Positions 36,603 through 44,243 of a DNA stretch of 45,612 bases are shown here, one piece after another; within the stretch, counting starts at the first letter, position 1; each line of letters begins with the position of its first letter. The notes beneath the pieces were generated by a model. It saw only the letters and a program-made list of their open reading frames with translations, did no database searches and was not told where the DNA came from. The stretch comes from Bradyrhizobium canariense (GTDB lineage Bacteria > Pseudomonadota > Alphaproteobacteria > Rhizobiales > Xanthobacteraceae): positions 1 through 45,612 of the forward strand of contig NZ_VSST01000097.1 in NCBI RefSeq assembly GCF_019402665.1, given 5' to 3'. The position numbers and the translations under genes are program-made.

Positions 36603-36982
36603 GGCACGGCGATCAGCGCGGCCGCCACGCGCCGCCGTTCGCCGATCATGATGTTGTAGGTACGCACGGCGGGACCGGTCTGCATCGTGTCCAGAACCAC
36701 CCTCGCCGCTTTAAGCGCCTGGCGCAGTTCCGCCGGCGGCAGCCAGACCCCGGTTCCGGTGCCGATCAGGAGCGTGTCGATGCTGTTGGCGGACTTGAAG
36801 ACTCGATCCAGCGAATAGCGGTCGATCTTCGCGGGGTCCGTTATGTCCCAGGCCCAGATCGCGTCGGGCAGGCAAAGCAGCGATCCCCGATGCGACATGC
36901 CGGCAAAGGCAAAGCCGCCCTTGCCATAGGCTTCGATCGGCGCCGAGCGGGGGAAATGCGGTGCGTTGGGATCGCCGGCCAT
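36599..36982 (-). CDS. Mth938-like (DUF498) protein, NDUFAF3 homologue
   Basis: A 127-residue single-domain protein of the Mth938/DUF498 family. Typical segments are PIEAYGKGGFAFAGMSHRGSLL, LLIGTGTGVWLPPAELRQAL, VVLDTMQTGPAVRTYNIMIGE and RRRVAAALIAV. The family includes human NDUFAF3, needed for assembly of respiratory complex I; bacterial members are poorly studied. It lies 60 bases downstream of secF with a perfect 10-base hairpin between them, and overlaps the NDUFAF6-like gene. I recall this secDF association as conserved across alphaproteobacteria. The protein lacks a signal peptide and should be cytosolic or peripheral at the inner membrane. Confidence 0.88.
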   Translation of the reverse strand: MAGDPNAPHFPRSAPIEAYGKGGFAFAGMSHRGSLLCLPDAIWAWDITDPAKIDRYSLDRVFKSANSIDTLLIGTGTGVWLPPAELRQALKAARVVLDTMQTGPAVRTYNIMIGERRRVAAALIAVP

Positions 36983-37005
36983 GAGCTTCGTCCGAATGAG
37001 CTTAC

Positions 37006-37031
37006 TGCCCTCGCAAACTCCTGCGAGGGCA
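37006..37031. other. Perfect hairpin between secF and the DUF498 gene
   Basis: TGCCCTCGCA (37006-37015) and TGCGAGGGCA (37022-37031) pair perfectly around six bases. Neither side has a T-run, so it is not a clear terminator. It lies within the 60-base gap after secF and could stabilise secDF mRNA or reduce expression of the two genes beyond it. Confidence 0.7.
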
Positions 37032-37042
37032 TGCGGTTCGGA

Positions 37043-38068
37043 TCATGCCTTGCTTTTCTTCGCCGGCGTAGCCTTATCGACCGCATCTTCGCGATGCTCG
37101 CCGACGCCGAGATAGATCAGGATCGGGGCTGCAATGAAGATCGAGGTATAAGTGCCGACCAGCACCACGCCGAACATCATGACCGCGGTGAAGCTGTGGA
37201 TGGCATGGCCGCCGAACAGCAGCAGAGCCAGCAGCGCCAACGTCACGGTGAAGTGGGTGATGATCGAGCGCGACAGCGTCGAGTTGATCGATTCGTTGAG
37301 GAGCTGCGGCATCGGCATCTTCTTGTAGCGCCGCAGCATCTCACGGATACGGTCGTAGATGACAACGGTGTCGTTGAGCGAATAGCCCAAAATCGTCAGA
37401 AGCGCCGCGATGCTGGTCAGGTCGAAATCGACCTGACTGATCGACATGAACCCGATCGTCAGCACGATGTCGTGCACGTTAGCGATCATGGCGCCGAGCG
37501 CGAACTGCCACTCGAAGCGGAACCAGAGGTAGACCAGGATCGAGACGATCGCGAGCATCAGGCCGAGCATGCCCCAACTCAGCAGTTCGCCGGAGACACG
37601 CGGCCCCACCACCTCGACGCGGCGATACTCCACGGACTCGCCGAGCGCAGTGCGGACCTTGTCCACGGCTGCCTGCTGCGCCTTGTCGCCGCCCGGCTGC
37701 TCAGCAACGCGAAGCAGCACGTCAGCGGGGCCACCGAATTGCTGCAGCTGGACTTCGCCGAGTCCCAGGCTGCCAAGGGTCGTGCGCATCTGCGCAAGAT
37801 CGGCGGAGCCCGACTTGGCCCTCACCTCCATCAAGGTGCCGCCCTTGAAGTCGATGCCGAAGTTCAGGCCATGGGTAAAGAACAGCGTGATGGCGACGAT
37901 CGACAGCGCCGCCGAGATCGGGAAGCTGATACGGCGGAAGCGCGTGAAGTCGAAATGCGTCTCGTCTGGCACGATGCGCAGCGACGGCAGGAGGCCAAGC
38001 ACGCTGACCACGGTCAGCACGGCAATCAGGACGCCGAGAGAAATGAGAACGAGTTGAGTAGTGGTCAC
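37043..38068 (-). CDS. secF: Protein translocase subunit SecF
   Basis: SecF pairs with SecD in the inner membrane and uses the proton gradient to pull exported proteins through SecYEG. The 341-residue chain has the family block FTHGLNFGIDFKGGTLMEV, the periplasmic domain, and five further membrane segments in the C-terminal half, including LTSIAALLTILGYSLNDTVVIYDRIRE, the RND-like hallmark. Ahead of the usual first membrane segment (about 48-66) there is an additional hydrophobic stretch at residues 5-29 (LVLISLGVLIAVLTVVSVLGLL), which gives a potential extra segment. The start codon is GTG with GAGG six bases upstream; no later ATG precedes the core. It begins 16 bases after secD. Confidence 0.96.
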   Translation of the reverse strand: MTTTQLVLISLGVLIAVLTVVSVLGLLPSLRIVPDETHFDFTRFRRISFPISAALSIVAITLFFTHGLNFGIDFKGGTLMEVRAKSGSADLAQMRTTLGSLGLGEVQLQQFGGPADVLLRVAEQPGGDKAQQAAVDKVRTALGESVEYRRVEVVGPRVSGELLSWGMLGLMLAIVSILVYLWFRFEWQFALGAMIANVHDIVLTIGFMSISQVDFDLTSIAALLTILGYSLNDTVVIYDRIREMLRRYKKMPMPQLLNESINSTLSRSIITHFTVTLALLALLLFGGHAIHSFTAVMMFGVVLVGTYTSIFIAAPILIYLGVGEHREDAVDKATPAKKSKA

Positions 38069-38084
38069 AGCCGGCCTCGAATGA

Positions 38085-39689
38085 TCAAATCGGCACAGTT
38101 TTCGGCCGCGTCCACTGCACCCACCATGCGACGATCAGGCGGGTCATGGTGAAGGCGGTGAAGACCGTGGTGATGATTCCGATGCCCAACGTCACTGCGA
38201 AGCCGCGCACCGGTCCGGTGCCGATCATGAACAGCACGGCAGCGGCAATGAAGGTCGTGATATTGGAATCGAGAATGGTCGCAAGCGCCCGCTTGAAGCC
38301 TGCATCGATCGCCGAGATCGGGCTTCTCCCGCCGCGCAACTCCTCGCGGATGCGCTCATATATCAGCACGTTTGAGTCCACCGCGATGCCGACGGTGAGC
38401 ACGATGCCGGCGATGCCGGGAAGCGTCAGCGTGGCACTGAGCAGCGACAACAGGCCGAAGATCATTGCGACGTTGATGGCCACCGCGATGTTGGCGAACA
38501 CCCCGAACAGCCGGTAGGTCAAGAGCATGAAGATGACGACCAGGATCGAGCCGACGTAAGCCGCAAGCTCGCCCTTCTCGATCGAGTCCTGGCCGAGACC
38601 CGGACCGACGGTGCGTTCCTCGACCACCGTGAGCGGCGCAGGCAGGGCGCCGGCGCGCAGTAGGATCGCGAGGTCGTTGGCCGACTGCACGGTGAAACTG
38701 CCGGAGATCTGGCCCTGGCCGCCGGTGATCGGCTCGCGAATGACCGGCGCCGAGATCACCTTGCCATCGAGGATGATCGCGAAGGGCACCCCGACATTCT
38801 CCTGCGTGGCCTGCGCAAACTTGCGCGCTCCAGAGGTATTGAACGTGAAGCTAACGACCGGCTCGTTGGTACGCTGGTCAAAGGTCGCCTGGGCGTTGGT
38901 CAGGTCGCCGCCAGCAACCAGCACCTGCTTCTTGACCACATAGTTGGGCGGCGGCGGCGTGGCCGCCGGCAGCAGTTCGGAATCCGGTGGAATCCGGCCC
39001 TGCTGCGCCTGGTCCGGCGGCACCGAGGGATCGACCATGCGAAATTCCATTTTCGCGGTCTTGCCCAACAGTTCCTTCAAATGGGTGGGATCCTGCAAGC
39101 CCGGCACCTGCACCAGGATGCGGTCATTACCCTGACGCTGGATGATGGGCTCGACGGTGCCGAGCTCGTTGACGCGCTTCTCAACGATCTGGATCGACTG
39201 CTCGATGGTCTTGCGCATGCGGTCGAGCATCGCGGCCTCTGGAATACTGAGGCGGATCAATCCGCCACCAGCATCGGCGACCTCAAGGTCGCGCTGACCG
39301 CTGGACCCCATCAGGCCGCCAATCGGCTGCGCAAGCTCGCGCAACTTGGCGAGCGCCGGCTGCGCGTCGGTGTCCTTGGTGATGCGAACCTCGACCGCGT
39401 CGTTGCGCACGGTGACGCCACCGGTGAAGCCGATCTTGGCCTCGCGCAGCACGCGACGGACGTCGTCGCGGATCTGGTCGAGCTTTTCCTTCTTCACATA
39501 GTTGGAATCGACCTCGAGCTGCAGAGAGGAGCCGCCCTGCAAGTCGAGACCCAACACCAGCCGCCGCTGCGCCCAGGCGGGCCAGGTCTTGACCTGCGCT
39601 TCGGGGAAGAAGTTCGGGACCGCGCAGAGGCACACGATCAGCGCCGTCAGGATGATCCCGAGCGCCTTCCACCGCGTGAAATACAACAT
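38085..39689 (-). CDS. secD: Protein translocase subunit SecD
   Basis: SecD is the larger partner of SecF in the proton-driven export accessory complex. The 534-residue protein has a first membrane segment (about 9-27), then LVLGLDLQGGSSLQLEVD, the periplasmic P1 domain (IIQRQGNDRILVQVPGLQDP, FTFNTSGARKFAQATQENVG, SGSFTVQSANDLAILLRAGALPAPL-type block) and five C-terminal membrane segments with IAGIVLTVGIAVDSNVLIYERIREE. It is complete. It lies 59 bases after yajC and 16 before secF, in the standard yajC-secD-secF order. A pair of short similar stretches (AGACTTG) near its ribosome site has no evident role. Confidence 0.97.
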   Translation of the reverse strand: MLYFTRWKALGIILTALIVCLCAVPNFFPEAQVKTWPAWAQRRLVLGLDLQGGSSLQLEVDSNYVKKEKLDQIRDDVRRVLREAKIGFTGGVTVRNDAVEVRITKDTDAQPALAKLRELAQPIGGLMGSSGQRDLEVADAGGGLIRLSIPEAAMLDRMRKTIEQSIQIVEKRVNELGTVEPIIQRQGNDRILVQVPGLQDPTHLKELLGKTAKMEFRMVDPSVPPDQAQQGRIPPDSELLPAATPPPPNYVVKKQVLVAGGDLTNAQATFDQRTNEPVVSFTFNTSGARKFAQATQENVGVPFAIILDGKVISAPVIREPITGGQGQISGSFTVQSANDLAILLRAGALPAPLTVVEERTVGPGLGQDSIEKGELAAYVGSILVVIFMLLTYRLFGVFANIAVAINVAMIFGLLSLLSATLTLPGIAGIVLTVGIAVDSNVLIYERIREELRGGRSPISAIDAGFKRALATILDSNITTFIAAAVLFMIGTGPVRGFAVTLGIGIITTVFTAFTMTRLIVAWWVQWTRPKTVPI

Positions 39690-39748
39690 CGACTGGACCT
39701 GTCAGATCAGGAGACTTGCAGGAAGACTTGAGAGACTCGCGGAAGCGC

Positions 39749-40114
39749 TCACTTCGCCGCGGCGTCGTCCTTGGCGCTTTCCTTGGATTCCTTGGCCGGC
39801 TCGCCCTTGGCGCGCACGCCGGAGACCATCGAGCGCATCTGCCGCACGCGCACGCCATCGGCGATCTCGAACTCGATCTGGTCGTCGTCGACGACCTTGG
39901 TGACCTTGCCGACGAGACCGCCCGAGGTCACGACGGTGTCGCCGCGGCGGATGTTCTTTACGAGGTCAGCGTGGTCACGGACCTTCTTCTGCTGCGGACG
40001 CAGAATCAGGAAGTACATGATCACGAAGATCAGGGCGAATGGCAGCAGCGACATCAGCATGCCGCTGGTGTCGCCGGCGCCCGCAGCCTGGGCATACGCA
40101 GGGGTAATCAACAT
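39749..40114 (-). CDS. yajC: Preprotein translocase accessory subunit YajC
   Basis: YajC is a small single-span protein that associates with SecDF in the inner membrane. The 121-residue chain starts with MLITPAYAQAAG, then the membrane segment LLPFALIFVIMYFLILRP (26-43), then QQKKVRDHADLVKNIRRGDTV, SGGLVGKVTKV and the beta-rich end. The C-terminus is a charged Lys/Glu/Ala tail (about 102-121). GAGGATC precedes the ATG. It heads the unit yajC-secD-secF-DUF498-NDUFAF6-like. The 180 bases upstream separate it from the divergent DUF815 ATPase gene and should hold the promoter. Confidence 0.96.
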   Translation of the reverse strand: MLITPAYAQAAGAGDTSGMLMSLLPFALIFVIMYFLILRPQQKKVRDHADLVKNIRRGDTVVTSGGLVGKVTKVVDDDQIEFEIADGVRVRQMRSMVSGVRAKGEPAKESKESAKDDAAAK

Positions 40115-40294
40115 TCGGACGATCCTCGTGAGAACGGGGGAAAACCGGTCAGGCCCAAATGGCGACCGGTTCGGTCAAATTCGCGCGGACTATAGCGGCC
40201 ATTGCCCCAATTGCAACGCTGCCAGACCGCCCTTTTAGCCACCTTGCGGCGCGCGCTCAGGCCCGATAAGGCTGCATTCTCAGGAACTTCGGAC

Positions 40295-41323
40295 ATGCCC
40301 CAAAAACCAAGCAAAAGCCCGGCCGGCAAAGGCCCCCGCACCCCTGCCGCGAAGCCAGCCCGCGTCGCGGCAAAACGTCCCAAGGCAGCCCTCAAAGCTG
40401 CTTCCAAAGCGACTTTCAAGACGATTTCCAAGGCGACTTCCAAGGCCAACCAAAGCGTCTCCCAGGAGCGCATCGTTCGCGCGCTGGAGACGATTGCGGC
40501 GCACCTCTCCGCGCAAGGCAAGCCCGCCGTCGAACGCGAGTCGTTCAAGCCGGCGGACGCTTTCGTCTGGCACCCGGACGGCCGTCTTGCCGCGGTGCCG
40601 CGGGTCAGCCGCGTCGAATTGTTCCTGCTTAAGGGCGTCGATCGGATGCGCGACATCCTGATGGAGAACACGGAGCGTTTCGCCAACGGATTGCCCGCCA
40701 ACAACGCATTGCTCTGGGGCGCGCGCGGCATGGGCAAGTCGTCGCTCGTGAAGGCGGCGCATGCCAGCATCAACACGGAGCGCAAACCGGCCGACAGACT
40801 GAAGCTGATCGAGATCCATCGCGAGGACATCGAGAGCCTGCCCGCGCTCATGGAGCAGCTTCGCGCCTCATCCTTCCGCTTCATCGTGTTCTGCGACGAT
40901 CTCTCCTTCGACGGCAATGATGCGTCCTACAAATCGCTCAAGGCGGTGCTCGAAGGCGGCATCGAAGGTCGGCCGGAGAACGTCATCCTCTACGCCACTT
41001 CCAACCGCCGCCATCTGCTGGCGCGCGAGATGATCGAGAACGAGCGCTCGACCGCGATCAATCCCGGCGAAGCCGTCGAGGAGAAGGTCTCGCTATCGGA
41101 TCGCTTCGGTCTCTGGCTCGGCTTCCACCGCTGCAGCCAGGACGAATATCTCGCGATGGTGCGGGGCTATTGCAGCCATTTCGGCGTCAAGGTCGACGAT
41201 GACGCGCTGGAGCGCGAGGCCCTTGAATGGTCGACGACGCGCGGCTCGCGCTCCGGCCGCGTCGCCTGGCAGTTCGTGCAGGAGCTTGCGGGACGGCTCG
41301 GCGTCAAGCTGACGGCGACGTAG
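40295..41323 (+). CDS. DUF815 AAA-type ATPase with a lysine-rich N-terminal tail
   Basis: A 342-residue AAA-like ATPase of the DUF815 family. Walker A is LLWGARGMGKSSLV, Walker B is RFIVFCDDLSFD, then NDASYKSLKAVLEGGIE, VILYATSNRRHLL (sensor 1) and the ending GRVAWQFVQELAGRLGV. The family function is not established. Residues 1-50 form a basic tail rich in Lys, Ala, Pro and Ser with imperfect KAxSKAT repeats, which resembles histone-H1-like or PHB-granule tails and may bind DNA, RNA or polyanions. The start ATG 40295 has AGGA at about nine bases; the open frame upstream has no ribosome site. It is divergent from yajC and ends before a repeat that separates it from the NlpD-like gene. Confidence 0.9.
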   Translation: MPQKPSKSPAGKGPRTPAAKPARVAAKRPKAALKAASKATFKTISKATSKANQSVSQERIVRALETIAAHLSAQGKPAVERESFKPADAFVWHPDGRLAAVPRVSRVELFLLKGVDRMRDILMENTERFANGLPANNALLWGARGMGKSSLVKAAHASINTERKPADRLKLIEIHREDIESLPALMEQLRASSFRFIVFCDDLSFDGNDASYKSLKAVLEGGIEGRPENVILYATSNRRHLLAREMIENERSTAINPGEAVEEKVSLSDRFGLWLGFHRCSQDEYLAMVRGYCSHFGVKVDDDALEREALEWSTTRGSRSGRVAWQFVQELAGRLGVKLTAT

Positions 41324-41350
41324 CGGGAGCTAAGAGCCGCACTCACACCT

Positions 41351-41453
41351 GTCATTCCCCGCGCAAGCGGGGAATCCAGTATTCCAGAGACAGTTTTGAT
41401 CGATCGAGACGCTGCGGCGTACTGGGTCGCCCGGTCAAGCCGTGCGACGACAG
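41351..41453. repeat. Two-hairpin intergenic repeat between convergent genes
   Basis: ATTCCCCGC (41354-41362) pairs perfectly with GCGGGGAAT (41367-41375) around GCAA, and GTCGCCCGG (41426-41434) pairs with CCGTGCGAC (41440-41448) at eight of nine positions. CCAGTA and TACTGG between them are also complementary. I recall this CCCGCGCAAGCGGGGAATCC...TACTGGGTCGCCCGGTCAAG element as common in Bradyrhizobium. It lies between the DUF815 and NlpD-like stop codons. Confidence 0.82.
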
Positions 41454-41478
41454 CTTTCGTGCCGAGGCAACGCTGGCC

Positions 41479-42867
41479 TCACGCCCCGTTCAGGAATTGA
41501 AGCGGGTCAACCGGGCTCGATCCCTTGCGGATCTCGAAGTGGAGCTGCGGCGACGCCACCTCCCCGGATTGACCCGACTTGGCAATGACCTGGCCGCGCT
41601 TGATGGTATCGCCGCGCTTCACCATCAGCTCACTCGCATGGGCATATGCGGTGACGTAGCCGTTGGAGTGCCGAACCAGGACGAGATTGCCATAACCTTT
41701 CAGCTCGTTGCCGGAATAGGCAACGACACCGTCTTCAGCCGCCTTGACCGGCGTACCCTCGGGCACCGCGAGATTGATGCCGTCGTTGGACTTGCCATTG
41801 GTCTTGGCGCCGTAGCTCGTGACCACCTTGCCGCGCACCGGCCAGCGGAAAGTCGGCAGCGCGCTGGTGGTCTCCGCAGCTTTCGCCGGAGCTTCAGCGG
41901 TCTTCTCTTCGACATTGGCAGTGGCCTGGGCCAGGCGCGCGCTTTGCACCGGCGCGACGGCCGCCATCTTGGTGGCGGGCGCAGGCGCGGCCGCAACGGG
42001 TTGCAGCGTTCCGGCAACGGGAGCGGCTCCGACCGGAGCCGCGGCAAGCGGTGCTGCGACGGCGGCGGTCTTGGCGCCGGGCACGGCCAGCCTGGTGCCG
42101 AGCTTCAGTTTCGCAGAGGGATCGAGCCCATTGGCGCGGGCCAGTTCAGCCGCCGAGATATGGTTCTTGCGGGCGATGCTGGCGAGCGTGTCGCCGTGGT
42201 TCACGAAGTGCGTGCTTGACGGCGCGGCAACGGCTGCAACCGGCTTCGCAGCAGGCGCCATCGCGGGGGCAGCGGCAACGGGAGCCATGAGCGGCGCGGG
42301 CGCAGCGGCCGTAGCCTGGTGCGGAATGATCAGTTGCTGGCCGGGCGAGAGCGCGCGCGGCCCCTTATAGCCGTTGGCGGCGAGAATCGCCTGCGGCGTG
42401 ACGCGATAGCGTTTGGCAAGCAGGTCGAGCGTATCGCTGGTGCCGACGATGATTTTGGTTCCACCGACCGGCTGGGCGGCTGCGACCGAGCGCGGCGGCA
42501 CGGTGGCCGTGGTCTCCAGATGCGGCTGCGCCGGGGGTGCGTAGGAGCCGACACCGCGACCGCCTCCGGACACGCCGCCTGCCGCAACGGGGTAGGATTG
42601 CGGCGCGGACACCGCCGGCGGCAAAGGCTGCGACTGATAATAACCGGACTGGGTCTGCGGCCGCGAATATTGCGGCAACTCACGCTGCGGCGGCGGTGCC
42701 TGTTGCACCGAACCGGTCGATTCCTGCGCGAAGGGATTGGAGAAGTTCGACTGGGACATGCGCGACGACATGTCGGCGCTGCACCCTGCGAAGCTGAAGG
42801 AGATCAGCGCCAGCACCGCGACCTGCGGCACCCGGCGCGAGTAAAGCAACTCGGCGGCAACGGACAT
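41479..42867 (-). CDS. NlpD-like lipoprotein with two LysM domains and a degenerate M23 domain
   Basis: A 462-residue outer-membrane lipoprotein (lipobox FSFAGC, C29). Two LysM peptidoglycan-binding domains lie at about 138-182 and 219-263, joined by Ala/Pro-rich linkers, and an M23/LytM domain fills 339-450. In that domain the zinc ligands expected as His and Asp are N361 and N365 (NDGIN), and the first His of the HxH motif is Gln (Q441-L-H443). Such loss is typical of NlpD/EnvC, which activate cell-wall amidases at division instead of cutting. An amidase-activator role is therefore likely. It lies after pcm in the common order surE-pcm-nlpD, with 109 bases between. Confidence 0.9.
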   Translation of the reverse strand: MSVAAELLYSRRVPQVAVLALISFSFAGCSADMSSRMSQSNFSNPFAQESTGSVQQAPPPQRELPQYSRPQTQSGYYQSQPLPPAVSAPQSYPVAAGGVSGGGRGVGSYAPPAQPHLETTATVPPRSVAAAQPVGGTKIIVGTSDTLDLLAKRYRVTPQAILAANGYKGPRALSPGQQLIIPHQATAAAPAPLMAPVAAAPAMAPAAKPVAAVAAPSSTHFVNHGDTLASIARKNHISAAELARANGLDPSAKLKLGTRLAVPGAKTAAVAAPLAAAPVGAAPVAGTLQPVAAAPAPATKMAAVAPVQSARLAQATANVEEKTAEAPAKAAETTSALPTFRWPVRGKVVTSYGAKTNGKSNDGINLAVPEGTPVKAAEDGVVAYSGNELKGYGNLVLVRHSNGYVTAYAHASELMVKRGDTIKRGQVIAKSGQSGEVASPQLHFEIRKGSSPVDPLQFLNGA

Positions 42868-42976
42868 GGTTACTCACTCGTACGCAACAGAACTGGTGTT
42901 TTAAGTAAACACGCGCCGAGTAAATAACGGCTTAACCCTCCCAATAAGATGTTGGCAGCACAGCCAATCCGGAATT

Positions 42977-43627
42977 CTACAGCTCCCGCGCCACGCCGGG
43001 CAGCGCCGGCACGAAGCGGACTTCGACGAGTTCCTTGCGCTCGATCCCGGCTTCCGTCCGGCTCAGGCGGATCAGCGTCTGCACCCCCTGATGCGGACCG
43101 ACGGGCGCGATCAGGATGCCGCCCACCTCCAGCCGCTCGACCAGGTTCTCCGGGAGCTGCTCCATCGCGGCCGTGACGATGATGCGGTCGAACGGGCCGA
43201 TATTGGGAGGCAGATTGAGGCCATCGCCCAGCATCACCTCGACGTTGTGATAGTTGAGCTTTTCAAGCCTGATCCGTGCGGCATCCGCAAGCTTGCGGTA
43301 GCGCTCGACCGTCAACACCTGGGCGGCGAGCCGCGACAGCACCGCCGCCTGGTAGCCCGAGCCGGCACCGATCTCGAGCACGCGGTGCCTCTTCTGAAGC
43401 TGGAGCTGCTCGGTCATGTAGGCGACGACGAAGGGCTGGCTGATGGTCTGCCCGCAGGCGATCGGCAGCGCGCTGTCGCGATACGCGCCGTCGCGATCGG
43501 CGTCGTCGACGAATTGATCGCGCGGCACCTCCTCCATGGCCCGCAGGACCGCCTGGTCGCTGATGCCCCGACGCCTCAGCGTGAGCTGAAACATCATCTT
43601 TTCCGGCGGGTGCTGATGGGAAGTCAT
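42977..43627 (-). CDS. pcm: Protein-L-isoaspartate O-methyltransferase
   Basis: Pcm methylates isoaspartyl residues formed by ageing of proteins, allowing their repair. The 216-residue protein has the full pattern: VPRDQFVDDADRDGAYRDSALPI, CGQTISQPFVVAYMTEQL (substrate site), the SAM-binding VLEIGAGSGYQAAVLSRLA and GDGLNLPPNIGPFDRIIVTAA. It is shorter at the N-terminus than some relatives but complete. It sits between the receiver-domain gene and the NlpD-like gene. In many proteobacteria surE and pcm are adjacent and overlap; here a gene on the opposite strand separates them. The ATG 43627 has a modest AGCAGG site. Confidence 0.95.
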   Translation of the reverse strand: MTSHQHPPEKMMFQLTLRRRGISDQAVLRAMEEVPRDQFVDDADRDGAYRDSALPIACGQTISQPFVVAYMTEQLQLQKRHRVLEIGAGSGYQAAVLSRLAAQVLTVERYRKLADAARIRLEKLNYHNVEVMLGDGLNLPPNIGPFDRIIVTAAMEQLPENLVERLEVGGILIAPVGPHQGVQTLIRLSRTEAGIERKELVEVRFVPALPGVAREL

Positions 43628-43853
43628 TGCCTGCTTGTGCTGTCTTTGCGGTCCGGGACGCCGAGCTGGGGCGCTAGATTCTTGTTCCGGCTCAGGGAAC
43701 CCATGATAGGCTTCGGATGGGAGTAGTTGACCACAAATTGGCTTGCAACGGGCAAGCCGCGACGGCCATTTTCATGCATCCGTTCGTCAAAACGCGCATT
43801 GCGTCGATTCATGTTATCTGCGAACGTTTTTGACAATGGGCAAGGACTCGACC

Positions 43854-44225
43854 ATGACCGCGACGGGGCTTACCGGCCGCTCTGTATTCCTCGTCGAAGA
43901 CGAGGTGATGATCAGGATGATGGTCGCGGACATGCTCGAAGAGCTTGGCTACAAGATCGCAGCCGAGGCTGGCGACATCACCGAAGCCATGCGGCTCGCC
44001 CAGGCAACCGAGTTCGACATCGCCATTCTCGACGTCAACGTCAACGGCAAGGTCATCTCGCCGGTCGCCGACGTCATCAAGGCAAAGGGCTGCCCGTTCA
44101 TCTTCGCCACCGGATACGGTTCCTCCGGCCTGCCCGAGCAGTACCGCGATCGGCCGGCGCTTCAGAAACCATTTCAGCTCGACGCCCTCGGCAAGACCAT
44201 CGAAGCCGCGCTTCGCGGCGGCTAG
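43854..44225 (+). CDS. Stand-alone receiver-domain response regulator
   Basis: A 123-residue CheY-like receiver with no output domain. The acidic pair is E15 and D16 (VFLVEDEVM), the phosphate acceptor D60 (IAILDVNVNG), T86 in FATGYGSSGLP and K105 in ALQKPFQ, so it should accept a phosphate. The family type (VLVVEDE...GEMVFPVADAL-like) is typical of rhizobial lone receivers that partner HWE or similar kinases. Two starts are possible; the ATG 43854 has AAGGA six bases upstream, while the ATG 43836 has none. It is on the opposite strand from its neighbours surE and pcm and shares a 226-base promoter region with pcm. Its kinase is not in the window. Confidence 0.9.
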   Translation: MTATGLTGRSVFLVEDEVMIRMMVADMLEELGYKIAAEAGDITEAMRLAQATEFDIAILDVNVNGKVISPVADVIKAKGCPFIFATGYGSSGLPEQYRDRPALQKPFQLDALGKTIEAALRGG

Positions 44226-44243
44226 GCCCCGTTCCAAGTCGGA

